Positions 8,486 to 17,039 of a stretch of 40,347 bases of DNA are shown here, one piece after another. The notes beneath the pieces are model-generated. The model was not told the DNA's origin. It did no database searches and saw only the letters and a list, made by a program, of their open reading frames with translations. Source of the stretch: an uncultured Bacteroidales bacterium (GTDB lineage Bacteria; Bacteroidota; Bacteroidia; Bacteroidales; Bacteroidaceae). A program made the translations under genes and the position numbers. How positions within the stretch are numbered: the first letter of the stretch is position 1; each line of letters opens with the position of its first letter. Where the stretch lies: NCBI GenBank assembly GCA_947303715.1, contig CAMYYY010000025.1, positions 1 through 40,347 on the forward strand, read 5' to 3'.

Positions 8486-10318
8486 ATGACAATAGGAAAG
8501 ATGTTCAAGAGCATCACGCCGTTTGTGAAACCTTACAAATGGCTGGTTGTTGGCACGTTGGTAATGACCTTCATCGGGTCGTTGGCAGCACAGGTGAATG
8601 CCGTAGTCCTCGACTGGACAGTCGATAAAATCAACGCCCTCATCCCCTTGGGCGAAGGGCAATGGGGCGAGGCCATCAAGATTCTCACCCTTATCTCCGG
8701 CATCCTGTTGGGCAAGGAGGTGCTGTCTGCTGTCATCACTTTTGCTCAGCGCTACTACGGCGAGCGGATGCGCATCCTCGTCTCGCGCGACATGGCGCAG
8801 GCGGTGATAGAGAAGATGTTGACGTTCCGTGTGGCCTTCTTTACGGCGGATAACAACGAGCCCGGACGCCTGCAGACACGTATAGACCGTGGTGTGGAGA
8901 GCCTCTCCAACACGGTGAAGAACTTCTTCATCGACATCCTGCCGCAGTTCACCAGCGCCATTCTGGCCCTTATCCTGATGTACGCCGCCAACGTCTATGT
9001 CGGCTTGGTAGCCACGTGCATCGTCCCCATCTATTTCTGGATTACGTGGCGTCAGGCGAAGAAACTGAAGGGCTGGCGTGTCGGCATGCGCAATTACCGC
9101 GAGGCGAAGAGCCACGGCATCATGAACATCATAGAGAGCATTACCGTCATCAAGTCGTTCAACCGCGAGCGCATCGAGGGCGATAAGCAGCTGGATCTGC
9201 AGAACCGTCTCACTCAGAATCAGATGGCTACGCGCCGCCTCTCCTATCTCTTCGACGGCCTGAAGTCGTTTGTCGAGCAGGTGGGCACCGTGCTTATCAT
9301 CATCCTCACGGCCTATCTGGTGCTCTCGGGCTTCCCAGGCATGAGCATCGGTAAGATTATGTACCACGTCATGCTGTTCAGCAACGTCTCTGCCCCCATC
9401 CGTCAGCTCCATCGCATCTACGACGACATGAACGATGCCCTCATCTATGCCGAAGGATATTTCGATATCCTCTCCGGCGACAGCGAAGTGGAGGCCTCGG
9501 GCAGTTATCGTCCGGCAGAGGTGAGGGGCGAGTTTGAATTGAAGAACGTCGATTTCACCTATCCCAACGGCACCAAGGCGTTGTACGACATCAACATGCG
9601 CATCGCACCAGGCAAGATAACCGCTCTCGTGGGTCTCTCCGGCGCAGGCAAGAGCACTATCGTCAATCTGCTCGACAAGTTCTACACGCCCGATAGCGGC
9701 ACCATCACCCTCGACGGGGTTGACCTTCGCGACTGGGACACGCAATACCTGCGCGAGCACATCGGGCTGGTGCTTCAGAAAAACCATATCTTCGACGGCT
9801 CCATCGAGGAGAATATCCGCTACGGCAAGCCCGATGCCACTCAGGAAGAGGTGATTGAGGCTGCCAAGAAAGCCTTCCTCTACGACCAGGTCATGGCTCT
9901 GCCGAACGGCTTCAACACGAAGGCTACCATGCTCAGCGGAGGGCAGCAGCAGCGCGTTGCCATTGCCCGTATGTTCATCAAGAATCCGCCCATCATCTTC
10001 CTCGACGAGCCCACAGCCTCCCTCGATGCTATTGCCACCGAGCAGATCAAGAGCAGCATCGACGCCATCAAGCGCGATCGTACCGTCATCATCATCTCGC
10101 ACAACATCAGCCAGATTATCGACAGCGAGATGACCTACGCCCTGCGCAGCGGACGTGTGGAGCAGAGCGGCAATACCGAGGAAGTCTATCGGAGCGGAGG
10201 CATCTACAAGGACATCATCGATGCCAGCGCCCGCAGCCTCAATATCGGCAAGATTGCCGACCTCCTTGACGACGGCGAGATAAACCGAAGTGTAGTAGTT
10301 CAGGATTCTTTTAGTTAA
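8486..10318 (+). CDS. ABC transporter, fused membrane and ATP-binding domains (exporter type)
   Basis: A 610-residue half-transporter of the ABC exporter family, acting as a dimer in the inner membrane. The N-terminal six-helix domain spans about residues 15-320. The nucleotide-binding domain follows, with Walker A GLSGAGKST (383-391), Q-loop in GLVLQKNHIF, signature LSGGQQQR, Walker B IIFLDEP and the switch His in IIISHN. The substrate cannot be told. Residues 250-330 hold typical exporter coupling segments rather than an importer EAA loop. It starts 39 nt after the GH106 stop and may be co-transcribed, though a role in pectin use is not obvious. The stop codon TAA lies inside a TTAGTTAAGAATTAAG word array that continues downstream. 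Confidence 0.9.
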   Translation: MTIGKMFKSITPFVKPYKWLVVGTLVMTFIGSLAAQVNAVVLDWTVDKINALIPLGEGQWGEAIKILTLISGILLGKEVLSAVITFAQRYYGERMRILVSRDMAQAVIEKMLTFRVAFFTADNNEPGRLQTRIDRGVESLSNTVKNFFIDILPQFTSAILALILMYAANVYVGLVATCIVPIYFWITWRQAKKLKGWRVGMRNYREAKSHGIMNIIESITVIKSFNRERIEGDKQLDLQNRLTQNQMATRRLSYLFDGLKSFVEQVGTVLIIILTAYLVLSGFPGMSIGKIMYHVMLFSNVSAPIRQLHRIYDDMNDALIYAEGYFDILSGDSEVEASGSYRPAEVRGEFELKNVDFTYPNGTKALYDINMRIAPGKITALVGLSGAGKSTIVNLLDKFYTPDSGTITLDGVDLRDWDTQYLREHIGLVLQKNHIFDGSIEENIRYGKPDATQEEVIEAAKKAFLYDQVMALPNGFNTKATMLSGGQQQRVAIARMFIKNPPIIFLDEPTASLDAIATEQIKSSIDAIKRDRTVIIISHNISQIIDSEMTYALRSGRVEQSGNTEEVYRSGGIYKDIIDASARSLNIGKIADLLDDGEINRSVVVQDSFS

Positions 10319-10445
10319 GAATTAAGAGTTAAGAAAAATAGTTCCGTATGTAGCAAACAAAACATTCGTCTGAGCTCCTGAACTCCTGCAACTCCTGAAC
10401 TCCTAAAAAGACTCCTGTAACTCCTGTAACTCCTGAACTCCTTAA
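10310..10445 (+). repeat. Word arrays upstream of the tricorn gene
   Basis: Two families lie in tandem. GAATTAAGAGTTAAGAAAAA at 10319-10338 is identical to 5703-5722. At 10374-10436, ACTCCTGA/ACTCCTGTA words are the same family and orientation as the right arm of the SGNH hairpin at 4363-4420, including the shared CTCCTAAAAAG. They fill most of the gap between the two genes. Confidence 0.8.
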
Positions 10446-10457
10446 AAACAATAGTAT

Positions 10458-13400
10458 ATGAAAAAGCATCTTCTTTCCCTTGCGGCGCTTGTTGTTGCCG
10501 CTTTTAGTGCGCAGGCCGTCACCCCGCTGTGGCTACGCGATGTCCAAATCTCCCCCGATGGCAGCCAGATTGCCTTCTGCTACATGGGCGACATCTACAC
10601 CGTGGCTGCCGCAGGCGGCACGGCTGTCCGCCTCACCACGCAGGACAGCTACGAAGCCAACCCCGTCTGGAGCCCCGACGGGCAGCAGATTGCCTTTGCC
10701 AGCGACCGTTACGGCAACTTCGATGTGTTCGTGATGCCTTCGACGGGTGGCAGCGCCACACGGCTCACCTTCAACTCGGCTGGCGAGACACCCTCGTCCT
10801 TCACCCCTGACGGGCAGCGGGTGCTCTTCAGCGCATGCATTCAGGACCCTGCCGAAAGTGCCCTGTTCCCCACCTCGGCGCTCAGCGAGCTTTATGCCGT
10901 TCCCGTAGCGGGAGGAAAGACGGTGCAGGTGCTCGGCACCCCGGCCGAGATGGTCTACTACAGCCCGAAGGGCGACTTTTTCCTCTATCAGGACCGCAAG
11001 GGTGTGGAGGACGAATGGCGCAAACACCACATTTCGTCCATCACCCGCGATGTGTGGCGCTACGACGTGGCCACGGGGAAGCACACTAATCTGACGGCCC
11101 GCGCCGGCGAGGACCGCAACCCCGTCCTCAGCGCCGACGGCCGTACGGTATGGTGCATCAGCGAGCCCCCTGCCACCACCGACGGACATCCTGTGCCTGA
11201 AGGTTGGAAGACATCCCTCAACGTCTATTCCTTCCCCCTCGACAATCCCAAGGCCATGACAGCCGTCACCACCTTCACCACCCACCCCGTGCGCTTCCTC
11301 AGCCGCGGGGCAAACACCCTCTGCTTCACTTGGGACGGTGAGATCTACACCCTGCCCACCTCGGGTGGCACACCCCGCAAGGTAGCCATCGATGTCACTC
11401 GCGACGACGAGAACCGCCCCGAGCGGATGACGCTCACCTCGGGCGCCACGTCGGCTGCCGTCAGCCCCGACGGCAAGCAAGTGGCCTTCATCGTCCGTGG
11501 CGAAGTGTTCGTCACCTCCGTGGAATATGCCACCACCAAGCGCATCACCTCCACGGCTGCTGCCGAGCGTGGCGTCGATTTCGGCAAGGATAACCGTTCC
11601 ATCGTCTATGCCAGCGAGCGCGACGGCGTCTCGCAGCTTTACACGGCTAAGATTGCCCGCAGCGAAGACCCCAACTTCCCCAATGCCACCCTCATCGACG
11701 AAGAACCACTCCTGCCCGACCTCTCCGTCGACCGCAGCCACCCTGTCTTCTCGCCCGACGGCAAGCAGCTCGCTTTCATTGAGGACCGCACCCGCCTCAT
11801 GGTGGTGGACATGGCCACGAAGGCCGTCCGCCAGATAACCGACGGCACAACGTGGTTCTCGCGTAGCGGCGGTTTCGATTTCTGCTGGAGCCCCGACGGC
11901 AAGTGGTTCACCCTCACCTACACCCCCAACGGCCACGACCCCTATTATAGCATCGGCCTCGTCTCGGCCGAGGGCGGCGACATCATCGACCTCACCGGCA
12001 GCGGCTACATGTGCGGCAATCCCCGCTTTGTGCTCGACGGCAATGCCGTTCTCTTCCAGAGCGACCGTTTCGGCATGCGCTCCCACGCCTCGTGGGGCTC
12101 GCAGGAGGACGTCTTCCTCTGCTTCCTCAATCAGGATGCCTACGACCGCTACCGCCTCTCCAAAGAGGACTATGAACTGCTGAAGGAAGTGGAGAAGAAA
12201 GCCAAGGAAGCCCCGGCCAAGGACGACCCAAAGGATAAGAACAAGAAGGGAAACGCCAAGAAGGACGCGAAAAAGGCGGATGACAAGAACGCCGACAAGA
12301 AAGACGAGAAGAAAGAGGCCGTCAAGCCCATCGTCGTGGAGCCTGACGGCATCCAGGACCGCATTGTCCGCCTCACCATCAACAGCAGCCGCATGGGCGA
12401 CGCCATCCTCACCAAGGACGGCGAGACACTCTACTACCTCGCAGCCTTCGAGGGCGGCATGGACCTCTGGAAGATGGACGTCCGCAAGCGCGAGACCAAG
12501 CTCGTTTCCAAAGGTGCCGGCAGCGGCTCCTTCACCACCGACGGCGAGGGCAAGACCATCTTCCTCCTCGGCAGCGCCATGAAGAAGATGGACGGCGACT
12601 CGTTCAAGCCCATCACCTATAGCGCCGAGATGAAGCTCGACCACGCCGCCGAGCGCGAGTATATGTTCAACTACGTCTATCGCGAGGAGCAGCAGCGCTT
12701 CTACACCGCCGACATGCACGGCGTCGACTGGGACGGCTACACCGCCGCCTACCGCCGCTTCCTGCCCCACATCGCCAACAACTACGACTTTGCCGAGATG
12801 CTCAGCGAGTGGCTGGGCGAGCTCAACGTCTCCCACACCGGCGGACGCTACCGCCCGGGCCTCGCCACCGAGGGCACCGCCTCGCTCGGCCTCCTCTACG
12901 ACCTCTCCTATACGGGCGACGGCCTGCGTGTGGCCGAGGTGGTGAAGGACGGCCCCTTCGACCATGCCAACCTCCGCCTCGCCGCAGGCGACGTCATCAC
13001 CCACATCGACGGCCAGCCCGTCACGCCCGAGCAGGACGTCAGCCTCCTCCTCATGGGCAAGGCGCGCAAGAAGACGCTCGTCACCGTGCAGGGCAAGGGC
13101 GACATGGTGGTGCTGCCCGTCACCGCAGGCACCATGAGCGACCTCCTCTACGAACGCTGGGTGCGCGCCCGCGCGGCTGAGGTCGAGCGCCTCTCCGGCG
13201 GACGCCTCGGCTACGTCCACATCGAGAGCATGAATGACGACAGCTTCCGCACCATCTACAACGACATCCTCGGCAAGTACAACAAGTGCGAGGGCATCGT
13301 CATCGACACCCGCTTCAACGGCGGCGGACGCCTGCACGAGGACATCGAAGTGCTCTTCAGCGGCGAGAAATACCTCACCCAGGTGGTGCGCGGCGCCGAG

Positions 13401-13760
13401 TCGTGCGACATGCCCTCGCGCCGCTGGAACAAGCCCAGCATCATGATCCAGTGCGAGAGCAACTACAGCAACGCCCACGGCACGCCCTGGGTGTACAGCC
13501 ACAAGAAGATAGGCCGTCTCGTCGGCGCCCCCGTCCCCGGCACCATGACCAGCGTCAACTGGGTCACCATGCAAGACCCCACGCTCATCTTCGGCATCCC
13601 CGTGGTGGGCTACCGCACCGCCGAGGGCTACTACCTCGAGAACACCCAGCTTGAGCCCGACTTCTACGTCCTCAATGACCCTGCTACTGTCGTCCATGGT
13701 GAAGATGCCCAGCTCCGCACCGCCGTCGAGCAGCTCCTGAAAGAGATTGACGGCAAGTAA
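10458..13760 (+). CDS. Tricorn-like serine peptidase (S41, with beta-propellers and PDZ domain)
   Basis: An 1100-residue exported peptidase related to tricorn protease. A signal peptide (MKKHLLSLAALVVAAFSAQA) is followed by WD40/TolB-like propeller repeats (about 25-560, repeated SPDG and DG motifs). A lysine/aspartate-rich insert follows at about 589-625, then more propeller sequence, a helical region with H793 in NVSHTGG, a PDZ domain (about 815-890), and the S41 core with the predicted nucleophile S1004 in ESNYSNAHG and E1061. The residue after the serine is Asn, where tricorn relatives often have Asp. Such enzymes degrade peptides, here probably in the periplasm. The coding strand is very rich in C and G at third positions, which creates a spurious open frame on the other strand. 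It is followed 2 nt after its stop by the inverted GC-rich element. Confidence 0.9.
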   Translation: MKKHLLSLAALVVAAFSAQAVTPLWLRDVQISPDGSQIAFCYMGDIYTVAAAGGTAVRLTTQDSYEANPVWSPDGQQIAFASDRYGNFDVFVMPSTGGSATRLTFNSAGETPSSFTPDGQRVLFSACIQDPAESALFPTSALSELYAVPVAGGKTVQVLGTPAEMVYYSPKGDFFLYQDRKGVEDEWRKHHISSITRDVWRYDVATGKHTNLTARAGEDRNPVLSADGRTVWCISEPPATTDGHPVPEGWKTSLNVYSFPLDNPKAMTAVTTFTTHPVRFLSRGANTLCFTWDGEIYTLPTSGGTPRKVAIDVTRDDENRPERMTLTSGATSAAVSPDGKQVAFIVRGEVFVTSVEYATTKRITSTAAAERGVDFGKDNRSIVYASERDGVSQLYTAKIARSEDPNFPNATLIDEEPLLPDLSVDRSHPVFSPDGKQLAFIEDRTRLMVVDMATKAVRQITDGTTWFSRSGGFDFCWSPDGKWFTLTYTPNGHDPYYSIGLVSAEGGDIIDLTGSGYMCGNPRFVLDGNAVLFQSDRFGMRSHASWGSQEDVFLCFLNQDAYDRYRLSKEDYELLKEVEKKAKEAPAKDDPKDKNKKGNAKKDAKKADDKNADKKDEKKEAVKPIVVEPDGIQDRIVRLTINSSRMGDAILTKDGETLYYLAAFEGGMDLWKMDVRKRETKLVSKGAGSGSFTTDGEGKTIFLLGSAMKKMDGDSFKPITYSAEMKLDHAAEREYMFNYVYREEQQRFYTADMHGVDWDGYTAAYRRFLPHIANNYDFAEMLSEWLGELNVSHTGGRYRPGLATEGTASLGLLYDLSYTGDGLRVAEVVKDGPFDHANLRLAAGDVITHIDGQPVTPEQDVSLLLMGKARKKTLVTVQGKGDMVVLPVTAGTMSDLLYERWVRARAAEVERLSGGRLGYVHIESMNDDSFRTIYNDILGKYNKCEGIVIDTRFNGGGRLHEDIEVLFSGEKYLTQVVRGAESCDMPSRRWNKPSIMIQCESNYSNAHGTPWVYSHKKIGRLVGAPVPGTMTSVNWVTMQDPTLIFGIPVVGYRTAEGYYLENTQLEPDFYVLNDPATVVHGEDAQLRTAVEQLLKEIDGK

Positions 13761-13762
13761 AG

Positions 13763-13802
13763 ACTCACCCCCAACCCCTCCCGTGAGGGAGGGGGAGAGG
13801 GG
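13763..13802 (-). repeat. GC-rich interspersed element, inverted copy
   Basis: It begins 2 nt after the tricorn stop with GACTCACCCCCAACCCC and is the reverse complement of the element inside the SGNH gene (4567-4605), with minor changes. Its CCCTCCCGTGAGGGAGGG core can form a hairpin and may act in transcript 3' ends; no T-run follows. Confidence 0.88.
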
Positions 13803-13929
13803 GAGAGAAAGAGGGCACTTCTCATCCGATTAGCGCGAGCGCAGCAAGCGCGGGGGCAAGCGTTAGAGGCAGCTCTGCAAGTCAACGAGGGAGATAGCAA
13901 ATCCGGCCGAACAGACGAACAGTCAAGTG

Positions 13930-14355
13930 TCATCGATGGATGGCCTTCCACCATCGGATCAGGAACCGGATGCCGGCAGAGAGCAGGCCCGGGCCAAGAC
14001 CCAGGTAGAACCAGGCGAAGAAGGGCTCTGGAATGCCAGGGATGTATTTGAGGGTGATGCCCAGAGAAATCATGAAGGCAATGATCAGGTATCCCTTCAA
14101 ACTGAAGGTCTTGAATACGGATTCCCTTTCGCCAGTCAAAGCGTGAATCCTTTCTGCATATTTCCGCACAATTCCCGTGAACATCCAGTAGAACCCCCCG
14201 AACACCAGCAGAGAGAGTGGAATCATCCACCAGAGCCTCTCTGCCGGCGAAAGGAGATAACGGCTAAGACCAGTTATCGAGGTTTTGGTCCCGATAGCCG
14301 TCCACATCAGGCCGTTAATGGCCAACAGGTGCTCCTTACGAACCTTGAGACACAT
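13930..14355 (-). CDS. Small membrane protein of unknown function
   Basis: A 141-residue hydrophobic protein. I do not recognise a named family with certainty. It shows about four membrane segments: WWMIPLSLLVFGGFYWMF (about 42-60), a second near 88-105 (LIIAFMISLGITLKYI), one at FFAWFYLGLGPGLLSAG (about 112-128), and a weaker N-terminal segment. The N-terminus MCLKVRKEHLLAINGL is typical of small Bacteroidales membrane proteins. It has a well-formed promoter: TATCTTTG at 14421-14428 with TTTG 19 nt upstream (both minus strand). It is flanked by the convergent tricorn gene and the divergent GH3 gene and appears to be a single-gene unit. Confidence 0.75.
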   Translation of the reverse strand: MCLKVRKEHLLAINGLMWTAIGTKTSITGLSRYLLSPAERLWWMIPLSLLVFGGFYWMFTGIVRKYAERIHALTGERESVFKTFSLKGYLIIAFMISLGITLKYIPGIPEPFFAWFYLGLGPGLLSAGIRFLIRWWKAIHR

Positions 14356-14420
14356 ACTTCTTCCGCCTGTTATGGGATAATCATAACGTTATGCTTTTTG
14401 AATATCGTTTTGTATTGCTG

Positions 14421-14451
14421 CAAAGATAAGCATAATTTCGGAAAAAACAAA
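14421..14451 (-). promoter_or_regulatory. Promoter of the small membrane protein
   Basis: On the minus strand, TTTG (14448-14451) is followed after 19 nt by TATCTTTG (14421-14428), an exact fit to the Bacteroidetes sigma factor consensus. The start codon is 65 nt downstream. Confidence 0.7.
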
Positions 14452-14701
14452 GAAAAGCGTGGTAACTTGAAATGAGAATGTGGTTTTTTTCGGTCGGTTT
14501 TGCTGATTGTCCCTGAAAAACACCCCCCGATCCGCCAAAGAAATGGGGGCAAAAGGGAGTGTATAGGGTCTATATTAGGCGATTCTTTATTATTAGATTT
14601 AAAATAACTTTGTTCAGTTGCCTGTAGTTGAGTTTTTATTTGTACCTTCGCAAGTTGAAAGAAACAGGCGAAAGACAACATTAAAATCAGGAAATACACC
14701 C
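14452..14701. promoter_or_regulatory. Intergenic region with GH3 promoter candidates
   Basis: No gene is seen. Two plus-strand -7 candidates occur: TAACTTTG at 14605-14612, and TACCTTCG at 14643-14650 with TTG 22 nt upstream (14618-14620). Either could serve the GH3 gene starting at 14702. The rest is unremarkable AT-rich sequence. Confidence 0.45.
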
Positions 14702-16984
14702 ATGAGAAAGAACGTAAACAGACTTCTTCTTATTCTCCTGTTGGGTTTGATCATGTACGCGTGCAAGCCGGGGCAAGGGGAGAGATATGGTTACCAGCGA
14801 ACTGACCTTACCACAGAGCAGCGGGTGGAGGATCTGCTGGGCAGGATGTCCTTAGAGGAGAAGGTGGATCAGGTGAATGCCCAGTTGCTGTTCTTCAATG
14901 AGTTTTACGAAAAGAGGGACTACAAGAAGGGCCATGTGCGCAACATAGGCCACTTTCTTTGGGAGGGAGGCATCCCCAATGATGCCTGTTCGGTGGCTGA
15001 GCATATCAACGAGGACACGAAACGGTCTATCGAGGCCAGCCGCTGGGGCATACCCGTACTGCAACATGGCGAGGCTCTGCATGGTGCCCAATGGGGTAAT
15101 GCGACGTGTTTCCCCCAAAGCATCGCGATGGCTGCCACGTTTGACGACAGTCTGTACCATCGGATGGGACAGGTTGTGGCTGAGGAGCTGAGGGCAGTGG
15201 GTGTGCGTCAGGTGTATGCTCCTGTGGTGAACATCACGCGCGACCAGCGATGGGGACGCGGTCAGGAGAGCTACGGAGAGGACGTGCTCCTGAACAGCAG
15301 GATGGGCGTGGCGTACGTGAAGGCTCTGGAGGAGGGCGGCGTGGTGGCAACGCCCAAGCATTTCGTGGACAACTATGGGGAGGGCGGACATGACTCCTAC
15401 GCCTCCGTCACCTCGTGGAGGGTGTTGCGCGAGACCTATCTGGAGCCTTTCCGCGCCTGCATCCAGGAGGGTGGGGCACGGGCGGTAATGGCAGCCTACA
15501 ACTCGGTGGACGGCGTGCCCATGAGCTGCAACAGTCGGATCCTGAAGGACATCTTGAAGCGGGAATGGGGCTTCGAGGGATATGTTGTGTCGGACTACGG
15601 TGGGGTGGATATCGTCCATTCCCAGCATCGGATGGCTGAATCGGCGGAAGATGCGCTTGCCCTGTGCATGGAGAACGGACTGGACCTGCAACTGGCCAAT
15701 ACGAGCGACAGCCTTATCAGTCTGGTGCGCCAGGGAAAAATCAGTCAGGAGGCGCTCGACGAGAGTGTGCGCCGTGTGCTGCGCATAAAATTTGATCTGG
15801 GACTCTTTGATGAACCGTACGTCGACCCTGAGAAGGCCAACGGGATCGTGCGCAACGAGGCTCACCGCAAACTGGCTGAGGAATGTGCCCGCAAGACGAT
15901 GACGCTGCTGAAGAACAACGGTATCCTGCCCCTCCAGACGGAGGGAATCAGGCGGATAGGGCTCTACGGCCCGGCTGCTGACATCCTGAGTCTGGGCGAC
16001 TACAGCGGCGGACGCGGCGGATGGCGGGGCGAAGGAGGCGTCACTCCCTACGACGGGCTGAAGAAAGCTTTTGAAGGCAAGGCTGAAGTACTCGTGAATC
16101 AGACAGGGCAGAATGTCAATCCCTTGGCCCGAACGTGTGACGTGCTGGTGTTCTTCCCCTCCATTACCGAGGAGGAAGGCAGCGACCGCAGCAGCTTCCA
16201 TCTCCCATCGAGCAAAGTGGCCCAGAATCGCGAAGTGACAGGAGCCCAAATCATTGCAGACCAACAGGTGACGAAAGTAGTAATTGACCAGGAACAGATG
16301 GTGTGCGACCTGATAGCTACGGGCAAGCCTGTCGTCGTAGTGCTGCAGAACGGAGCTGTCATCGACATCACCGACTGGGCGGATGGTGCGGCTGCCATTC
16401 TGGAGGCGTGGTATCCTGGCGAACAGGGCGGGACTGCGATTGCTGACGTGCTGACGGGGAATTATTGTCCAGGAGGTCGTCTTCCCATGAGCTGGAGCAA
16501 GACTATCGGGCAGAATCCGATGTACTACTCCATCAAGCCCAGCGGACGCGGCTACGGATACGTGGAGAACGATGGCAAGCCACTCTACCCCTTTGGCTAC
16601 GGCCTGAGCTACACAACCTTCGAGTACAGCGATTTCCAGATGCCAGAGACCTTGGAGAAGGGTGATAGCCTGCGTGTCAGCGTGACAGTTAGGAATACCG
16701 GCGACAGGACAGGTGATGAGGTCGTACAAATCTATATGCACGACGAGATAGCCTCCGTAGTCCGTCCCATGAAGAAACTGGCAGCCTTCAAACGGGTGAC
16801 GCTGGAACCAGGCGAGAGCAAGAACGTGGAGATGGCGATTCCTTACCGAAGCTTTGCACTATGGGATGCCGACATGCAGTTCCGTGTGGAAGAGGGCTAT
16901 TTCGAGGTCTGGGCTGGCCTGAATGCCGAGGAGAAAGTGACAGGCGGCCGAGTCTATGTGAAAGGGTTAAAGGTTAAGGGTTAG
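14702..16984 (+). CDS. GH3 beta-glycosidase lipoprotein
   Basis: A 760-residue family 3 glycosidase (beta-glucosidase or beta-xylosidase). The start at 14702 (MRKNVNRLLL) gives a lipoprotein signal with Cys21 after LIMYA. A longer open frame to 14618 would run through the promoter region and is rejected. The N-terminal barrel begins with VEDLLGRMSLEEKV, and the predicted nucleophile is D298 in YVVSDYGG. The second alpha/beta domain (about 390-620) holds LPLQTEGIRRIGLYGPAAD, and a fibronectin III-like domain ends the protein (GDEVVQIYMHDE region). Substrate cannot be fixed from sequence. The C-terminal residues KGLKVKG and the stop are encoded by an AGGGTTA word array, so the tail is probably repeat-derived. 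The GH20 gene follows 55 nt later. Confidence 0.9.
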   Translation: MRKNVNRLLLILLLGLIMYACKPGQGERYGYQRTDLTTEQRVEDLLGRMSLEEKVDQVNAQLLFFNEFYEKRDYKKGHVRNIGHFLWEGGIPNDACSVAEHINEDTKRSIEASRWGIPVLQHGEALHGAQWGNATCFPQSIAMAATFDDSLYHRMGQVVAEELRAVGVRQVYAPVVNITRDQRWGRGQESYGEDVLLNSRMGVAYVKALEEGGVVATPKHFVDNYGEGGHDSYASVTSWRVLRETYLEPFRACIQEGGARAVMAAYNSVDGVPMSCNSRILKDILKREWGFEGYVVSDYGGVDIVHSQHRMAESAEDALALCMENGLDLQLANTSDSLISLVRQGKISQEALDESVRRVLRIKFDLGLFDEPYVDPEKANGIVRNEAHRKLAEECARKTMTLLKNNGILPLQTEGIRRIGLYGPAADILSLGDYSGGRGGWRGEGGVTPYDGLKKAFEGKAEVLVNQTGQNVNPLARTCDVLVFFPSITEEEGSDRSSFHLPSSKVAQNREVTGAQIIADQQVTKVVIDQEQMVCDLIATGKPVVVVLQNGAVIDITDWADGAAAILEAWYPGEQGGTAIADVLTGNYCPGGRLPMSWSKTIGQNPMYYSIKPSGRGYGYVENDGKPLYPFGYGLSYTTFEYSDFQMPETLEKGDSLRVSVTVRNTGDRTGDEVVQIYMHDEIASVVRPMKKLAAFKRVTLEPGESKNVEMAIPYRSFALWDADMQFRVEEGYFEVWAGLNAEEKVTGGRVYVKGLKVKG

Positions 16985-17031
16985 AGGTCTTATTTGAAGG
17001 TCAACTAGTCAACTAGTCAACGAGTCAACAA
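16961..17031 (+). repeat. Word arrays at the GH3 3' end
   Basis: AGGGTTA/AAGGTTA words at 16961-16987 encode the last residues and stop codon of GH3. TCAACTAG/TCAACGAG words follow at 17001-17030, four units in tandem. They fill the space before the GH20 start. Confidence 0.8.
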
Positions 17032-17039
17032 GGACGAGA

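Noticed and set aside
8438..10102. A 554-codon open frame antisense to the ABC transporter gene
   Set aside because: Shadow of the ABC exporter, whose Walker and signature motifs are all intact.
10533..13697. A 1054-codon open frame antisense to the tricorn-like gene
   Set aside because: It arises from the strong third-position C/G bias of the real gene. The translation is low-complexity V/A/G/E/D-rich with no recognisable motif.
14618..14701. N-terminal extension of the GH3 protein
   Set aside because: It would include the promoter region and bury the lipoprotein signal; the start at 14702 gives a normal lipobox.
14852..16741. A 629-codon open frame antisense to the GH3 gene
   Set aside because: Composition shadow of GH3; histidine-rich translation without family features.
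17001..17030. Attachment site or phage remnant suggested by the direct TCAACTAG repeats
   Set aside because: No integrase, no phage genes and no tRNA target nearby; it fits the word-array class seen elsewhere in the window.
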